From assembly GCA_963829955.1 (NCBI GenBank), contig CAWHKS010000006.1:1-32121 (forward strand): a stretch of DNA of 32,121 bases. The letters run 5' to 3'. The stretch comes from DASTFY01 sp963829955. Its GTDB lineage: Bacteria; Actinomycetota; Acidimicrobiia; Acidimicrobiales; Ilumatobacteraceae. How positions within the stretch are numbered: position 1 is the stretch's first letter; each line of letters starts with the position of its first letter. Below are positions 9,200 through 16,057 of this stretch, piece after piece. The translations under genes and the position numbers were made by a program. A model generated the notes under the pieces. That model had not been told where the DNA came from. It was given only the letters and a program-made list of their open reading frames with translations, and searched no databases.

Positions 9200-9813
9200 C
9201 AGAACGAGCCCTCCTTCGCGCGGTCGATGCCGAGGGTGAGGATGAGGTCCTCGTGGAGCTCCATCCACACGTCGTGGTACGAGCCGCACATCACGCCGGT
9301 GAACATCTGGTGATCGCCGTCGGCGACCCGCTGTGCGGTGGACGAGAGCCGTGGCCCGTACGGCGCCAGGCGGGTGACCTCTACCCCGATGGCGCCCACG
9401 ACGGGCTGGGTCTGGCTGTCGATGTCGAGCAGCCGCGCGATGACGGCGGCGTCGTGGGCCGCGTCCGTATGGTCGTTCGGACTGCCGTCGCGCAACTGCC
9501 AGTCCCCGCAGAGCTCCTTGAAGGCGTCGTTGAGCTCGAGGAACGGCGGGTAGTGAGGCTCGATCAAAGGCCGGAGCGGCGGCGCCTCGGCGTTGAGCTC
9601 GTCGGCGTGGACCTCCCGGCCCTTGGGGGTGAGCTGCCAGAGCGCGCGGGCCTCCCGGAAGAGCGCCAGCTCCTCGGCCTGGAAGTCGGCGAGGTGCTGC
9701 TCTACCTCGTCCGGCTCCACGGCTGAGAGGTCGGCCAGCACGTCCACCTTGGCGAAGCCCTTGATGCGCAGGGCATGGAGGACACGGAAACGGGGTTCGG
9801 AGTCGTACGCCAT
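9199..9813 (-). CDS. Winged-helix DNA-binding-like protein, unknown role
   Basis: 204 residues. The first ~80 residues look like a winged helix: RVLHALRIKGFAKVDVLADL is a helix-turn-helix, followed by a helix ending QHLADFQAEELALF and a wing-like RALWQLTPKGREVH. The rest (about 85-204) is mostly alpha-helical with no family I recognise (FLELNDAFKELCGDWQ, VEVTRLAPYGPRL). There is no membrane segment or signal. It is the first gene of the dapA-rnj-ftsK string, and its stop overlaps the dapA start by one base. It may control the string or be an unrelated DNA-binding protein; the effector is unknown. The ATG at 9813 lacks a clear ribosome site, so the start is provisional. Confidence 0.7.
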   Translation of the reverse strand: MAYDSEPRFRVLHALRIKGFAKVDVLADLSAVEPDEVEQHLADFQAEELALFREARALWQLTPKGREVHADELNAEAPPLRPLIEPHYPPFLELNDAFKELCGDWQLRDGSPNDHTDAAHDAAVIARLLDIDSQTQPVVGAIGVEVTRLAPYGPRLSSTAQRVADGDHQMFTGVMCGSYHDVWMELHEDLILTLGIDRAKEGSF

Positions 9814-10083
9814 AGCCGATTGCACGGTACCAGCGGGGCCGGGGGCGCTCTGGACCACCCGGCGTGGTGTCGACCGCCATTCGGGGAAGGTGCACTGGGT
9901 GGTGGGCCAGTCTCCGAGCGTGGCGACGGTCACGACGGTGGCGATCGGGTGCTGGTCGGAGCGCCCGGGACCGACAGCGCGCCGGTCGCTCGGAGTTGAA
10001 CTGACCGTAACGTCTGCAAGTCCCCCACCCGACCGTTGCGCCCCCGCGCCCGGCCGCCGATACACCGAGGAGACCACGTCGCG

Positions 10084-11373
10084 ATGACGCTCAGCCGACG
10101 GGAACTGCTGAAGAGGGCGAGCGCGGTGGCCGGCGTGGCCGCGGTGGCGGCCGCCTGTGGACCGCCGGCTCCTCCGCCGCCTCCTCCGCCGCCGAACGGC
10201 CCGCGGACGATCGTCGTGATGATCGGCGACGACATGCGCTTCGACTACCGCACAGTCCTCCGCAATCTGAACTCCAGCTGGGTCGACTGCGTCAACGCGG
10301 CGGTCGAAGTCCCGATGTGCGGGCCGTCGCGGGCTGCGATGTTCAAGGGCATGTACTCGTCCCGGACCGGGGTGACCGGGAACTCGACCACCTACCTGAT
10401 GAACGATGCCGACACCATCGCCACGCGGATCCGTGCCCGCGGGTACAAGACGGTGCTCTCCGGCAAGTACCTGAACGACTTCCCGTGGAACCGTCCGGCG
10501 ACGTACGTGCCGCCGGGTTGGAACGTCTGGAACGCCGCCGGCTCCTCGAACTTCCAGCCCGGGAGCATGTGGGGCTCCGACTACATCTTCCACTTCGCCG
10601 CGCAGCAGGTCCTCAGCACGCCTCGTACGACGCCGCTGTTCCTCTGGGTGGCTCCCACCGAGCCGCACCTGCCGGCGAACCCGGCGCCCCGCCACGCCAA
10701 CGCCGCGGTCAACCTGCCGCCGAAGTCCGCGGCCTTCAACGAAGCCGACGTCAGCGACAAGCCGGCCAACCAGCAGTTCCCGTCCCTGACCTCCTCGCAG
10801 ATCGCGACCATTGACCGCGACCGCCTCGGCATCGGCCGCTGCCTGCTGGGCGTGAACGACGGGATCGGCGAGCTGATGAACGCCCTCTCGGCAACCGGTC
10901 GCCTGAACACCGCCCACATGTTCTTCACCAGCGACAACGGCTACCTGCTGGGCGAGCACCGCATGGTCAAGAAGGGCGAGCCGTACGAGGAGCCCAGCCG
11001 CCTCCCCTTCATGGTCCGCTGGCCCGGCGTGGCCGGGCGCGTCGAGCGCAACGTCATCAGCTCGGTCGACCTGTCGGCCACCCTCTGCGGCATCGCCGGC
11101 ACCACCCCGCCGGGCAACGACGGCCGGAACCTGGCGTCGCTGATCACCCGGGGCACCGCGGTGCGCGACGCGGCCTACATCGAGCCTCCCGGAGGCGGCT
11201 CATGGCACGCCCTGCGCACTAATCGCTTCAAGTACGTCGAGTACGGCAACGGCGGGCGGGAGCTCTATGACCTGGCCGGCGACCCGGCCGAGCTGAACAA
11301 CGCCTACTTCTCCCCCGCCTACCAGAGCACGGTGGCAGCCCTCCGCAGCCGTCTGCAGGCCCTGAAGCCATAG
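10084..11373 (+). CDS. Sulfatase, Tat-exported lipoprotein
   Basis: 429 residues from the ATG at 10084, placed about 8 bases after a GAGGAGA ribosome site. The start LSRRELLKRASAVAGVAA is a twin-arginine signal, and the lipobox ends VAAAC with Cys25. A run of prolines forms a short tether (about 27-37). The sulfatase core has the metal site MIGDD (46-50) and the modification motif CGPSR (79-83), whose cysteine would become formylglycine. The family pattern ends with SDNGYLLGEHRMVKKGEPYEE, LPFMVRWPG and the C-terminal YDLAGDPAELNN. It should hydrolyse sulfate esters outside the cell; the substrate is unknown. It faces the second sulfatase tail to tail and is related to it. A formylglycine-generating enzyme is not in the window. 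Confidence 0.92.
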   Translation: MTLSRRELLKRASAVAGVAAVAAACGPPAPPPPPPPPNGPRTIVVMIGDDMRFDYRTVLRNLNSSWVDCVNAAVEVPMCGPSRAAMFKGMYSSRTGVTGNSTTYLMNDADTIATRIRARGYKTVLSGKYLNDFPWNRPATYVPPGWNVWNAAGSSNFQPGSMWGSDYIFHFAAQQVLSTPRTTPLFLWVAPTEPHLPANPAPRHANAAVNLPPKSAAFNEADVSDKPANQQFPSLTSSQIATIDRDRLGIGRCLLGVNDGIGELMNALSATGRLNTAHMFFTSDNGYLLGEHRMVKKGEPYEEPSRLPFMVRWPGVAGRVERNVISSVDLSATLCGIAGTTPPGNDGRNLASLITRGTAVRDAAYIEPPGGGSWHALRTNRFKYVEYGNGGRELYDLAGDPAELNNAYFSPAYQSTVAALRSRLQALKP

Positions 11374-11385
11374 GTGCGGTAGGGC

Positions 11386-11418
11386 GCCGGCGAGCCGCTG
11401 CAACCGCAGCAGCCCGGC
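11386..11418. terminator. Hairpin between convergent sulfatase genes, possible bidirectional terminator
   Basis: A 33-base stem between the two stops. An inner perfect stem GCTGC/GCAGC with loop AACC is enclosed by an outer stem GCCGG/CCGGC with an unequal internal loop (6 and 3 bases). There is no T-run on either side, so it is only a candidate terminator. It lies 13 bases past the first sulfatase stop and 4 bases past the second. Confidence 0.35.
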
Positions 11419-11421
11419 CGA

Positions 11422-12879
11422 TCAGCGGAGCGACGCGGGCACGGGCACAGTGCATGCGCCCCCGACACAGCTCCGCAGGGAGAGATAAAGGCTCCGCAGC
11501 TGGGCCTCGACCTCGGTGTGGGTGGACGACCCGGCCAGGTTGGTCAGCTCGTTCGGATCCTCTGCGAGGTCGTAGAGCTCACGCTCGCCCGTGGCCGGGA
11601 ACTCGGCGTAGACCCACCGGCCGGTCCTGACCCCGTCGAACTGGGCCTCGGTCGCGGTGTCGATCCCGCTGGCGATCCGGACCGCACGGTCCACCTCCGA
11701 CCGGTCGAGCCACTCCTGCAGCCCCGTACCGTCCATGGTCAGCCCAGCGCGGGTGCCGGCCAGGCGGAGGAACGTCGGCGCCAGGTCGGGGAACATCACG
11801 GGTGTGCTGACCTCGGCGCGCTCAGCGAACCCCGGGCCGGCAACGTAGAGCGGCACCCTGATGGAGGGTTCGTAGACCACGCTCTTGTTGAACGCGATGC
11901 GGTGTTCCCCGTGCGTGTATCCGTTGTCGCTGGCGAACACGAAGAGCGTCGTCTCGAGCTCCCCGGCGGCCTCGATGGCGTCGATGATCTCGCGGATGCC
12001 TTCGTCGACCGAGGCCAGGGAGGCGAGCTGCATGCGGTACTTCCCCGTGATGATCTCCGTGCGGTCGGCGCCGATCTCCGGTAGGTCGCGAACCCACTCG
12101 GGCTTGTCCGTGACATCGGCCTCCGAGAAGCTCGCGTCCGTCGGCATGGGAGCCGCGGCGTAGGAGTCCCGGTGCCGCGGCGCGGGTCGAGGAGCGCCAC
12201 CGTTCCAGCGCCTGCCGCGGCTGTCCCGCCCCTGCTCGACGTGGGGAGCGGTGTACCAGACCTGGAGGTAGAACGGATCCGCCTCAGGAGCCGTGTCCTC
12301 GACGAAGTCCCGGCTGATCCGGGTGATGACGTCCGTTTCGTAGTCGCTCGGCGCGGTCCCGAAGGGCGTCTCCACGCCGTTGTGGTTGAGCGTGTAGTCG
12401 TACATGAGGAATGGGTTCTTCGAGGTGGCCCACCACTCGTCCCATCCGACCGGGCGGGTCCTGTCCGCGCCGTAGCCGTTCATGTACTTGCCGACGTGCG
12501 CGGTGCGATAGCCGGCGTCGTGCAGCCAGCGGGCCAGCGTGTTGGTCTGATCCATGCCGTCGAACCCGCCCCCGTCCTCGTTGTTGTTGGACGTCACGCC
12601 GTGGTTGTGCGGATACTGGCCCGTCACCAGGCTGGCCCGGGCGGGGCAGCACAGCGGGATGGGCACGATGGCGTTGTCGAAGGTGGTCCCGCGCTGCGCG
12701 ATGAGCTCCTGCACCGAGGGGAGCGCCGTCATCTGATCCGCCGACTGGTCGTCGGTCAGGAAGAAGACGATGTTCGGCCTCGTCCCGTCGGCCGACGGCA
12801 GCTCGCGGGTGGATCGGCCACAGGACGAGGCGACCAGCGCCAGCACGATCGCGCCCGCGATGACGAGCCGTCGCACCAC
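11422..12879 (-). CDS. Sulfatase, Sec-exported lipoprotein
   Basis: 485 residues from the GTG at 12879, which follows a GGGGAGG ribosome site about 10 bases away; a second GTG at 12876 is also possible. The start VRRLVIAGAIVLALVASSC is a lipoprotein signal with Cys20, without twin arginines in a Tat consensus. The sulfatase core has LTDDQ (41-45) and CCPAR (77-81), a CxPxR motif with the formylglycine cysteine at 77, then VTGQYPHNHG, HVGKYMNGYG, SDNGYTHGEHRIAFNKSVVYE and the C-terminal YDLAEDPNELTN. It resembles N-sulfoglucosamine or arylsulfatase-like enzymes, but the substrate cannot be read from the sequence. It is downstream of the diiron protein gene on the same strand, with a 113-base gap, so it may have its own promoter. 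Confidence 0.92.
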   Translation of the reverse strand: MVRRLVIAGAIVLALVASSCGRSTRELPSADGTRPNIVFFLTDDQSADQMTALPSVQELIAQRGTTFDNAIVPIPLCCPARASLVTGQYPHNHGVTSNNNEDGGGFDGMDQTNTLARWLHDAGYRTAHVGKYMNGYGADRTRPVGWDEWWATSKNPFLMYDYTLNHNGVETPFGTAPSDYETDVITRISRDFVEDTAPEADPFYLQVWYTAPHVEQGRDSRGRRWNGGAPRPAPRHRDSYAAAPMPTDASFSEADVTDKPEWVRDLPEIGADRTEIITGKYRMQLASLASVDEGIREIIDAIEAAGELETTLFVFASDNGYTHGEHRIAFNKSVVYEPSIRVPLYVAGPGFAERAEVSTPVMFPDLAPTFLRLAGTRAGLTMDGTGLQEWLDRSEVDRAVRIASGIDTATEAQFDGVRTGRWVYAEFPATGERELYDLAEDPNELTNLAGSSTHTEVEAQLRSLYLSLRSCVGGACTVPVPASLR

Positions 12880-12992
12880 GTCCCGCTGCCTCCCCGCTGG
12901 CGTCCGAATGATGGACGTCGGCCACCCACCGACGGCTCCCAACGCTAGCGCTGCGGCCCGCCGGCCCGCTGGACCGTGCCGGGTGCGTCCGA

Positions 12993-14126
12993 TCAGGCGT
13001 GGATCGGCGGCGGGGCCTCCTGGCCGAGCTCGAACTGCAGGTACTCCTCGCCGGTGTCGGCCCAGTCCTCGAACTGGATCACGCCCATCTCCTCGAAGCG
13101 GCGGCGCAGCCAGGCCTCGTTGCGGTCGAGCAGGCCGAGCTTCTTGCAGTTGGGGACGATCTTCGAGAAGAGCATCTGCTGGAAGAGCCCCCGCATCGGG
13201 TCCTGCATGACGAGGGGCACGATCTCCTTGGGCGCCACGCCCATGCGCTCCCACACCTCCTGCTGGAGGAAGCGGTCCCGCATGCGCACGGCAGCCTCGA
13301 AGGCGAACTCCTGGCGGTCCTTGATCTCGGCGTCCGTCATGCCGTCGTAGACCTCCCTCAGGCTGAGCACCCCGAAGGCCACGTGGCGGGCCTCGTCGCT
13401 CATCACGTAGCGCAGCATCTGCTTCAGCAGGGGCTCGCTCGTGAGCTGGTGCATGAACCCGAAGGCGGCGAGAGCGAGGCCCTCCACCATCACCTGCATA
13501 CCGAGGTACGTCATGTCCCACCGGCTGTCGTTCACGATGTCGTCCAGCAACATCCGCAGGTGGGCGTTGATCTGGTAGTGACCGCCGAGCTTTTCGTCGA
13601 TGTAGCGGGCGAAGACCTCGACGTGACGGGCCTCGTCGACGACCTGAGTGGAGGCGTAGAGCTTGGCGTCGTACCAGGGCACCGTCTCCACGATCTTGGC
13701 GGTGCACAGGAGTGCGCCCTGCTCGCCGTGCATGAACTGGCTCAGGCTCCAGCGCCGGCCCTCCATGCCGAACTCGACCCACTGCTTCTCGTCCCACTTC
13801 TCCACCGGGGTACCGATGTAGATCGTGGGATCGATGCCGGCACCGATCGCCGCCTGGTCCGCGGTGATGGTGGCCTCGAGGTCGACCTCCGTCTCCCACG
13901 GCAGGTCCGTGGTGGCGTTCCACTGACCCGTCTTGGCCTTCTCGTACAGCTTGCGCAGCGCGGGCCGAGCCAAGGAGTAGTCCCAGGTGAAGATGGCGTC
14001 GGCATTGTCCTTGACGACGTGCTCGACGGCATCGACGTCGGTGTTGGTCACGCTCAGGATGGCCTCGATGTCGTCGACATCGGCACGGCCGATCATCTCT
14101 TCGTTGCTCGAGACGGTGGTGGACAT
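12993..14126 (-). CDS. AurF-like ferritin-fold diiron protein
   Basis: 377 residues from the ATG at 14126, 6 bases after a GAGGTG ribosome site; a GTG three codons upstream is possible. Two copies of the EX28DEXXH diiron motif are seen: Glu135 in HGEQGALL with DEARH at 164-168, and Glu215 in MVEGLALA with DEARH at 244-248. Each glutamate pair is 30 residues apart. These supply the carboxylate and histidine ligands of a four-helix diiron site, as in AurF-type N-oxygenases and acyl desaturases. The substrate is unknown; homologues with this pattern are common in actinobacteria and are often labelled only as ferritin-like. No signal or membrane segment is seen. The gene lies 10 bases after TetR, so the pair forms an operon under the TetR operator. 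Confidence 0.82.
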   Translation of the reverse strand: MSTTVSSNEEMIGRADVDDIEAILSVTNTDVDAVEHVVKDNADAIFTWDYSLARPALRKLYEKAKTGQWNATTDLPWETEVDLEATITADQAAIGAGIDPTIYIGTPVEKWDEKQWVEFGMEGRRWSLSQFMHGEQGALLCTAKIVETVPWYDAKLYASTQVVDEARHVEVFARYIDEKLGGHYQINAHLRMLLDDIVNDSRWDMTYLGMQVMVEGLALAAFGFMHQLTSEPLLKQMLRYVMSDEARHVAFGVLSLREVYDGMTDAEIKDRQEFAFEAAVRMRDRFLQQEVWERMGVAPKEIVPLVMQDPMRGLFQQMLFSKIVPNCKKLGLLDRNEAWLRRRFEEMGVIQFEDWADTGEEYLQFELGQEAPPPIHA

Positions 14127-14136
14127 GGTGGTCACC

Positions 14137-14745
14137 TCACGTGGTGCGCGTCGGGTCAGCGACGGTGAAGGCGGGCAGGACGTGGTTGCGGATGAAACGA
14201 CGGGCCGACTCGGGCTCGCCGAAGTCGACGAAGCGTGACGGGGTCAGGAAGTACGACACGACGAGGCGGCTGAGCAGCTCGGCCAGCTCGGCCGACCGCT
14301 CCTCGCCGATCCAGCCGGCGACCAGAGGGGTGAGATACGCGGTCGCCGTCTCGAAGATGACGGGCAGGCCGTCGAAGTTGAGCGTCATGGCAACTTCGCC
14401 GGGACGGGAGGCCAGCATCACCTGCAGGTGCTCGTCCGAGCGCAGCTGGCGGGTGGCCTCCACGACGATGCGCACCAGCAGCTCCTCGAGGGAGTCGACC
14501 GTGGCGACGTGCTCCTGGAGCTCGATGAAGAAGTCGTTGCTGTCGCGGCGCCGGAGGGCCTCGTACAGGATCTCTTTGCCGCCGGGAAAGAGGCGGTAGA
14601 GAGTGGCCCGGGAGATGCCGGCCTCGGCGGCGATGTCGTCCACGGTGACCTTGGCCATGCCCCAGCGCTCGCAGCACCGCTTCGCGGCGTCGAGCACCCG
14701 GTCCTCAGCCGTCAGGGCGAGGGCCGGTTCGGCGACGACGGACAT
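14137..14745 (-). CDS. TetR-family transcriptional regulator
   Basis: 202 residues from the ATG at 14745 (MSVVAEPALAL). An in-frame start at 14781 exists, but it would put the operator and promoter inside the gene. The N-terminal TetR domain has RVLDAAKRCCERWGMAKVTV then the helix-turn-helix DDIAAEAGISRATLYRLFPG and KEILYEAL. The remaining ~130 residues are a helical ligand-binding domain without recognisable ligand. It heads an operon with the diiron protein and probably represses itself and that gene. A perfect 8+8 bp inverted repeat starts just 3 bases upstream of the start codon. Confidence 0.92.
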   Translation of the reverse strand: MSVVAEPALALTAEDRVLDAAKRCCERWGMAKVTVDDIAAEAGISRATLYRLFPGGKEILYEALRRRDSNDFFIELQEHVATVDSLEELLVRIVVEATRQLRSDEHLQVMLASRPGEVAMTLNFDGLPVIFETATAYLTPLVAGWIGEERSAELAELLSRLVVSYFLTPSRFVDFGEPESARRFIRNHVLPAFTVADPTRTT

Positions 14746-14747
14746 GC

Positions 14748-14774
14748 TGAGACAGTAAGACGGAATCTGTCTCA
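14748..14774. promoter_or_regulatory. Inverted-repeat operator for the TetR regulator
   Basis: TGAGACAG, 11 bases, CTGTCTCA: a perfect 8-bp inverted repeat with half-site centres about two helical turns apart. It covers the spacer and -10 of the promoter inferred for the TetR gene, so bound repressor would block RNA polymerase. Autoregulation by the adjacent TetR is inference from position and symmetry. Confidence 0.72.
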
Positions 14775-14781
14775 CCGTCAA
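14752..14781 (-). promoter_or_regulatory. Promoter of TetR/diiron operon, probably leaderless
   Basis: On the minus strand a -35 TTGACG (14781-14776) and a -10 TACTGT (14757-14752) are 18 bases apart. The ATG of TetR begins 6 bases after the -10, so transcription would start at or next to the A of ATG. This gives a leaderless message, common in actinobacteria, and explains why no ribosome site precedes this ATG. Confidence 0.6.
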
Positions 14782-14801
14782 CCGGCCAGCCCGTCACCAC
14801 G

Positions 14802-14858
14802 CCCGCACAAATCGCGCCACGTGGCCCTCCGTGGTCGTCCTTTCGCGATTTGTGCGGG
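14802..14858. repeat. Perfect 15-bp inverted repeat in gene-free region
   Basis: CCCGCACAAATCGCG at 14802-14816 and its exact complement CGCGATTTGTGCGGG at 14844-14858, with 27 bases between. Arm centres are 42 bp apart, four helical turns. The loop has the small palindrome CCACGTGG (14817-14824). The right arm overlaps a 10-bp direct repeat TGTGCGGGGA at 14851-14860 and 14862-14871. It could be a protein-binding pair, an RNA hairpin or a mobile-element relic; I see no transposase or duplicated target. Confidence 0.8.
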
Positions 14859-14897
14859 GAATGTGCGGGGAAGGCGACCAGGCGTGGGCGTCCAGAT

Positions 14898-14954
14898 GTT
14901 GCGGTTGCATCACAACGTTGCGGTTGCATGACAACGTTGCGGTTGTGCTACAAC
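14898..14954. repeat. Three tandem 19-bp repeats, likely operator array
   Basis: Three head-to-tail 19-bp units starting at 14898, 14917 and 14936, each beginning GTTGCGGTTG and ending ACAAC. Each carries a 13-bp near-palindrome GTTGY-N3-RCAAC; the third, GTTGTGCTACAAC, has perfect 5-bp arms. Unit starts are exactly 19 bp apart. The array ends 134 bases upstream of the DUF1996 start and looks like a multi-site operator for a dimeric regulator. The TetR operator nearby has a different sequence. Confidence 0.7.
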
Positions 14955-15074
14955 GGCTCCTGTCGCCGCCACGCCGGGCGGGCAAGAGAACACCGAGCGG
15001 GAGCCGTCCGCACCAGCACAGCGCACGGCACAGCGGGAAGTCCGGCAGGGGACCAGGGGCGGACCGGAACACCT

Positions 15075-15079
15075 GGAGG
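15075..15079 (+). promoter_or_regulatory. Ribosome-binding site that fixes the DUF1996 lipoprotein start
   Basis: GGAGG lies 9 bases before the ATG at 15089. That ATG opens a clear signal peptide, so it is preferred over starts further upstream in the main frame, which would run through the gene-free control region. Confidence 0.65.
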
Positions 15080-15088
15080 CAAACCACG

Positions 15089-16001
15089 ATGCGCCGATCC
15101 TTGGCTGTCATCAGCGTCGCCGTCGCTGCCGCGCTCAGTCGGAGCCGTGGCCTGCGGCCCGCCGTCGCAGGGCGGAAGCGCCCGGCGACCGGGGCAGCCG
15201 GTCGGGCCGAGCGCCGGGAGCGCCTCGAGCGGGCCCGGCGGCCCGCGCGACGCCGGCAGCTCGGGAGGCGGCGGGCTGGCCACCTTCCGGATCCTGTGCG
15301 GTTCCAGCCACTTCGCCCCGGACGACCCGATCGTCCACCCGAACATGGCCGGCATGTCCCACCTGCACCAGTTCCTGGGCAACCGGACGACCAATGCCGC
15401 CTCGACCACACAGTCGCTGGCCGGCCAGGCCACCACGTGCAGCGCGGCGGCCGACAGCTCCGCCTACTGGGGCCCGATGCTGTACCAGAACGGCACCGCC
15501 GTGCCCGCCATGTCCGCGCTCATCTACTACCGGGGCGGATCGCACCATGACCCCGGCGCCATCCGGGCCCTCCCGGCCGGGCTGCGGATGATCGCCGGCA
15601 GCGCCACCACCACCGCTCCCCTGCCGACCGACGCCGTGGCCTGGATGTGCCAGGGGATGGCCAACCGCTCGGCCACGCCGCCGAACTGCGGAGGCGACAC
15701 CCTGGTCCTCCAGATCCGGTTCCCCGACTGCTGGGACGGCAAGAACCTCGACTCGGCCGACCACAAGAGCCACATGGCCTACACGGTGAGCGGGATGTGC
15801 CCGAGCAACTACCCCGTACCCGTGCCGCTGCTCGAGTACAACTTCCGCTACAAGACGTTCGGCAATACCGGGCTGACCCTGGCGTCCGGATCGGCGTACA
15901 CGTACCACGCCGACTTCTTCAACGCCTGGAACCAGACGGCGCTGGGCAGCTTCATCAGCTCCTGCCTCCACACCGGGCGGGAGTGCGGCACCGTCTCGTA
16001 G
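15089..16001 (+). CDS. DUF1996 secreted lipoprotein, signal peptide one base out of frame
   Basis: From 15089 the frame reads MRRSLAVISVAVAAAL, a signal peptide start, then loses meaning. One base out of frame the sequence continues SVGAVACGPPSQGGS, which supplies a lipobox ending VAC. The body then runs to the stop at 16001. So a one-base indel near 15130-15140 splits a single lipoprotein of about 303 residues. After a Gly/Ser/Pro-rich linker the DUF1996 domain starts at RILCGSSHFAPDDPIVHPN and contains MSHLHQFLGN, YWGPMLYQNG, CGGDTLVLQIRFPDCWDG, DHKSHMAY and VPLLEYNFRYKT, with many aromatic residues and several Cys and His. The domain is of unknown function, found in secreted bacterial and fungal proteins. 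It is preceded by the repeat-rich control region. Confidence 0.8.
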
Positions 16002-16057
16002 CCACCGCCCCGGACGGGCCCAGGTGAGCCCGCGGGCGGCGACGGTACGATCACCCG

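Noticed and set aside
9200..9895. N-terminal extension of dapA
   Set aside because: Arg/Gly/Pro-rich shadow of the wHTH gene; DapA homology begins at the ATG at 9199.
10165..10200. Proline-rich tract as a slippage or repeat element
   Set aside because: It is an in-frame tether after the lipobox of the Tat sulfatase, common in lipoproteins.
12880..13923. N-terminal extension of the second sulfatase
   Set aside because: A shadow of the diiron protein gene; a lipoprotein signal with ribosome site begins at 12879.
14802..14858. Insertion-sequence ends
   Set aside because: Only 27 bases lie between the arms, no transposase is near, and no flanking target duplication was seen.
14898..14954. CRISPR array
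   Set aside because: Units are head to tail with no spacers and only three copies; no cas genes.
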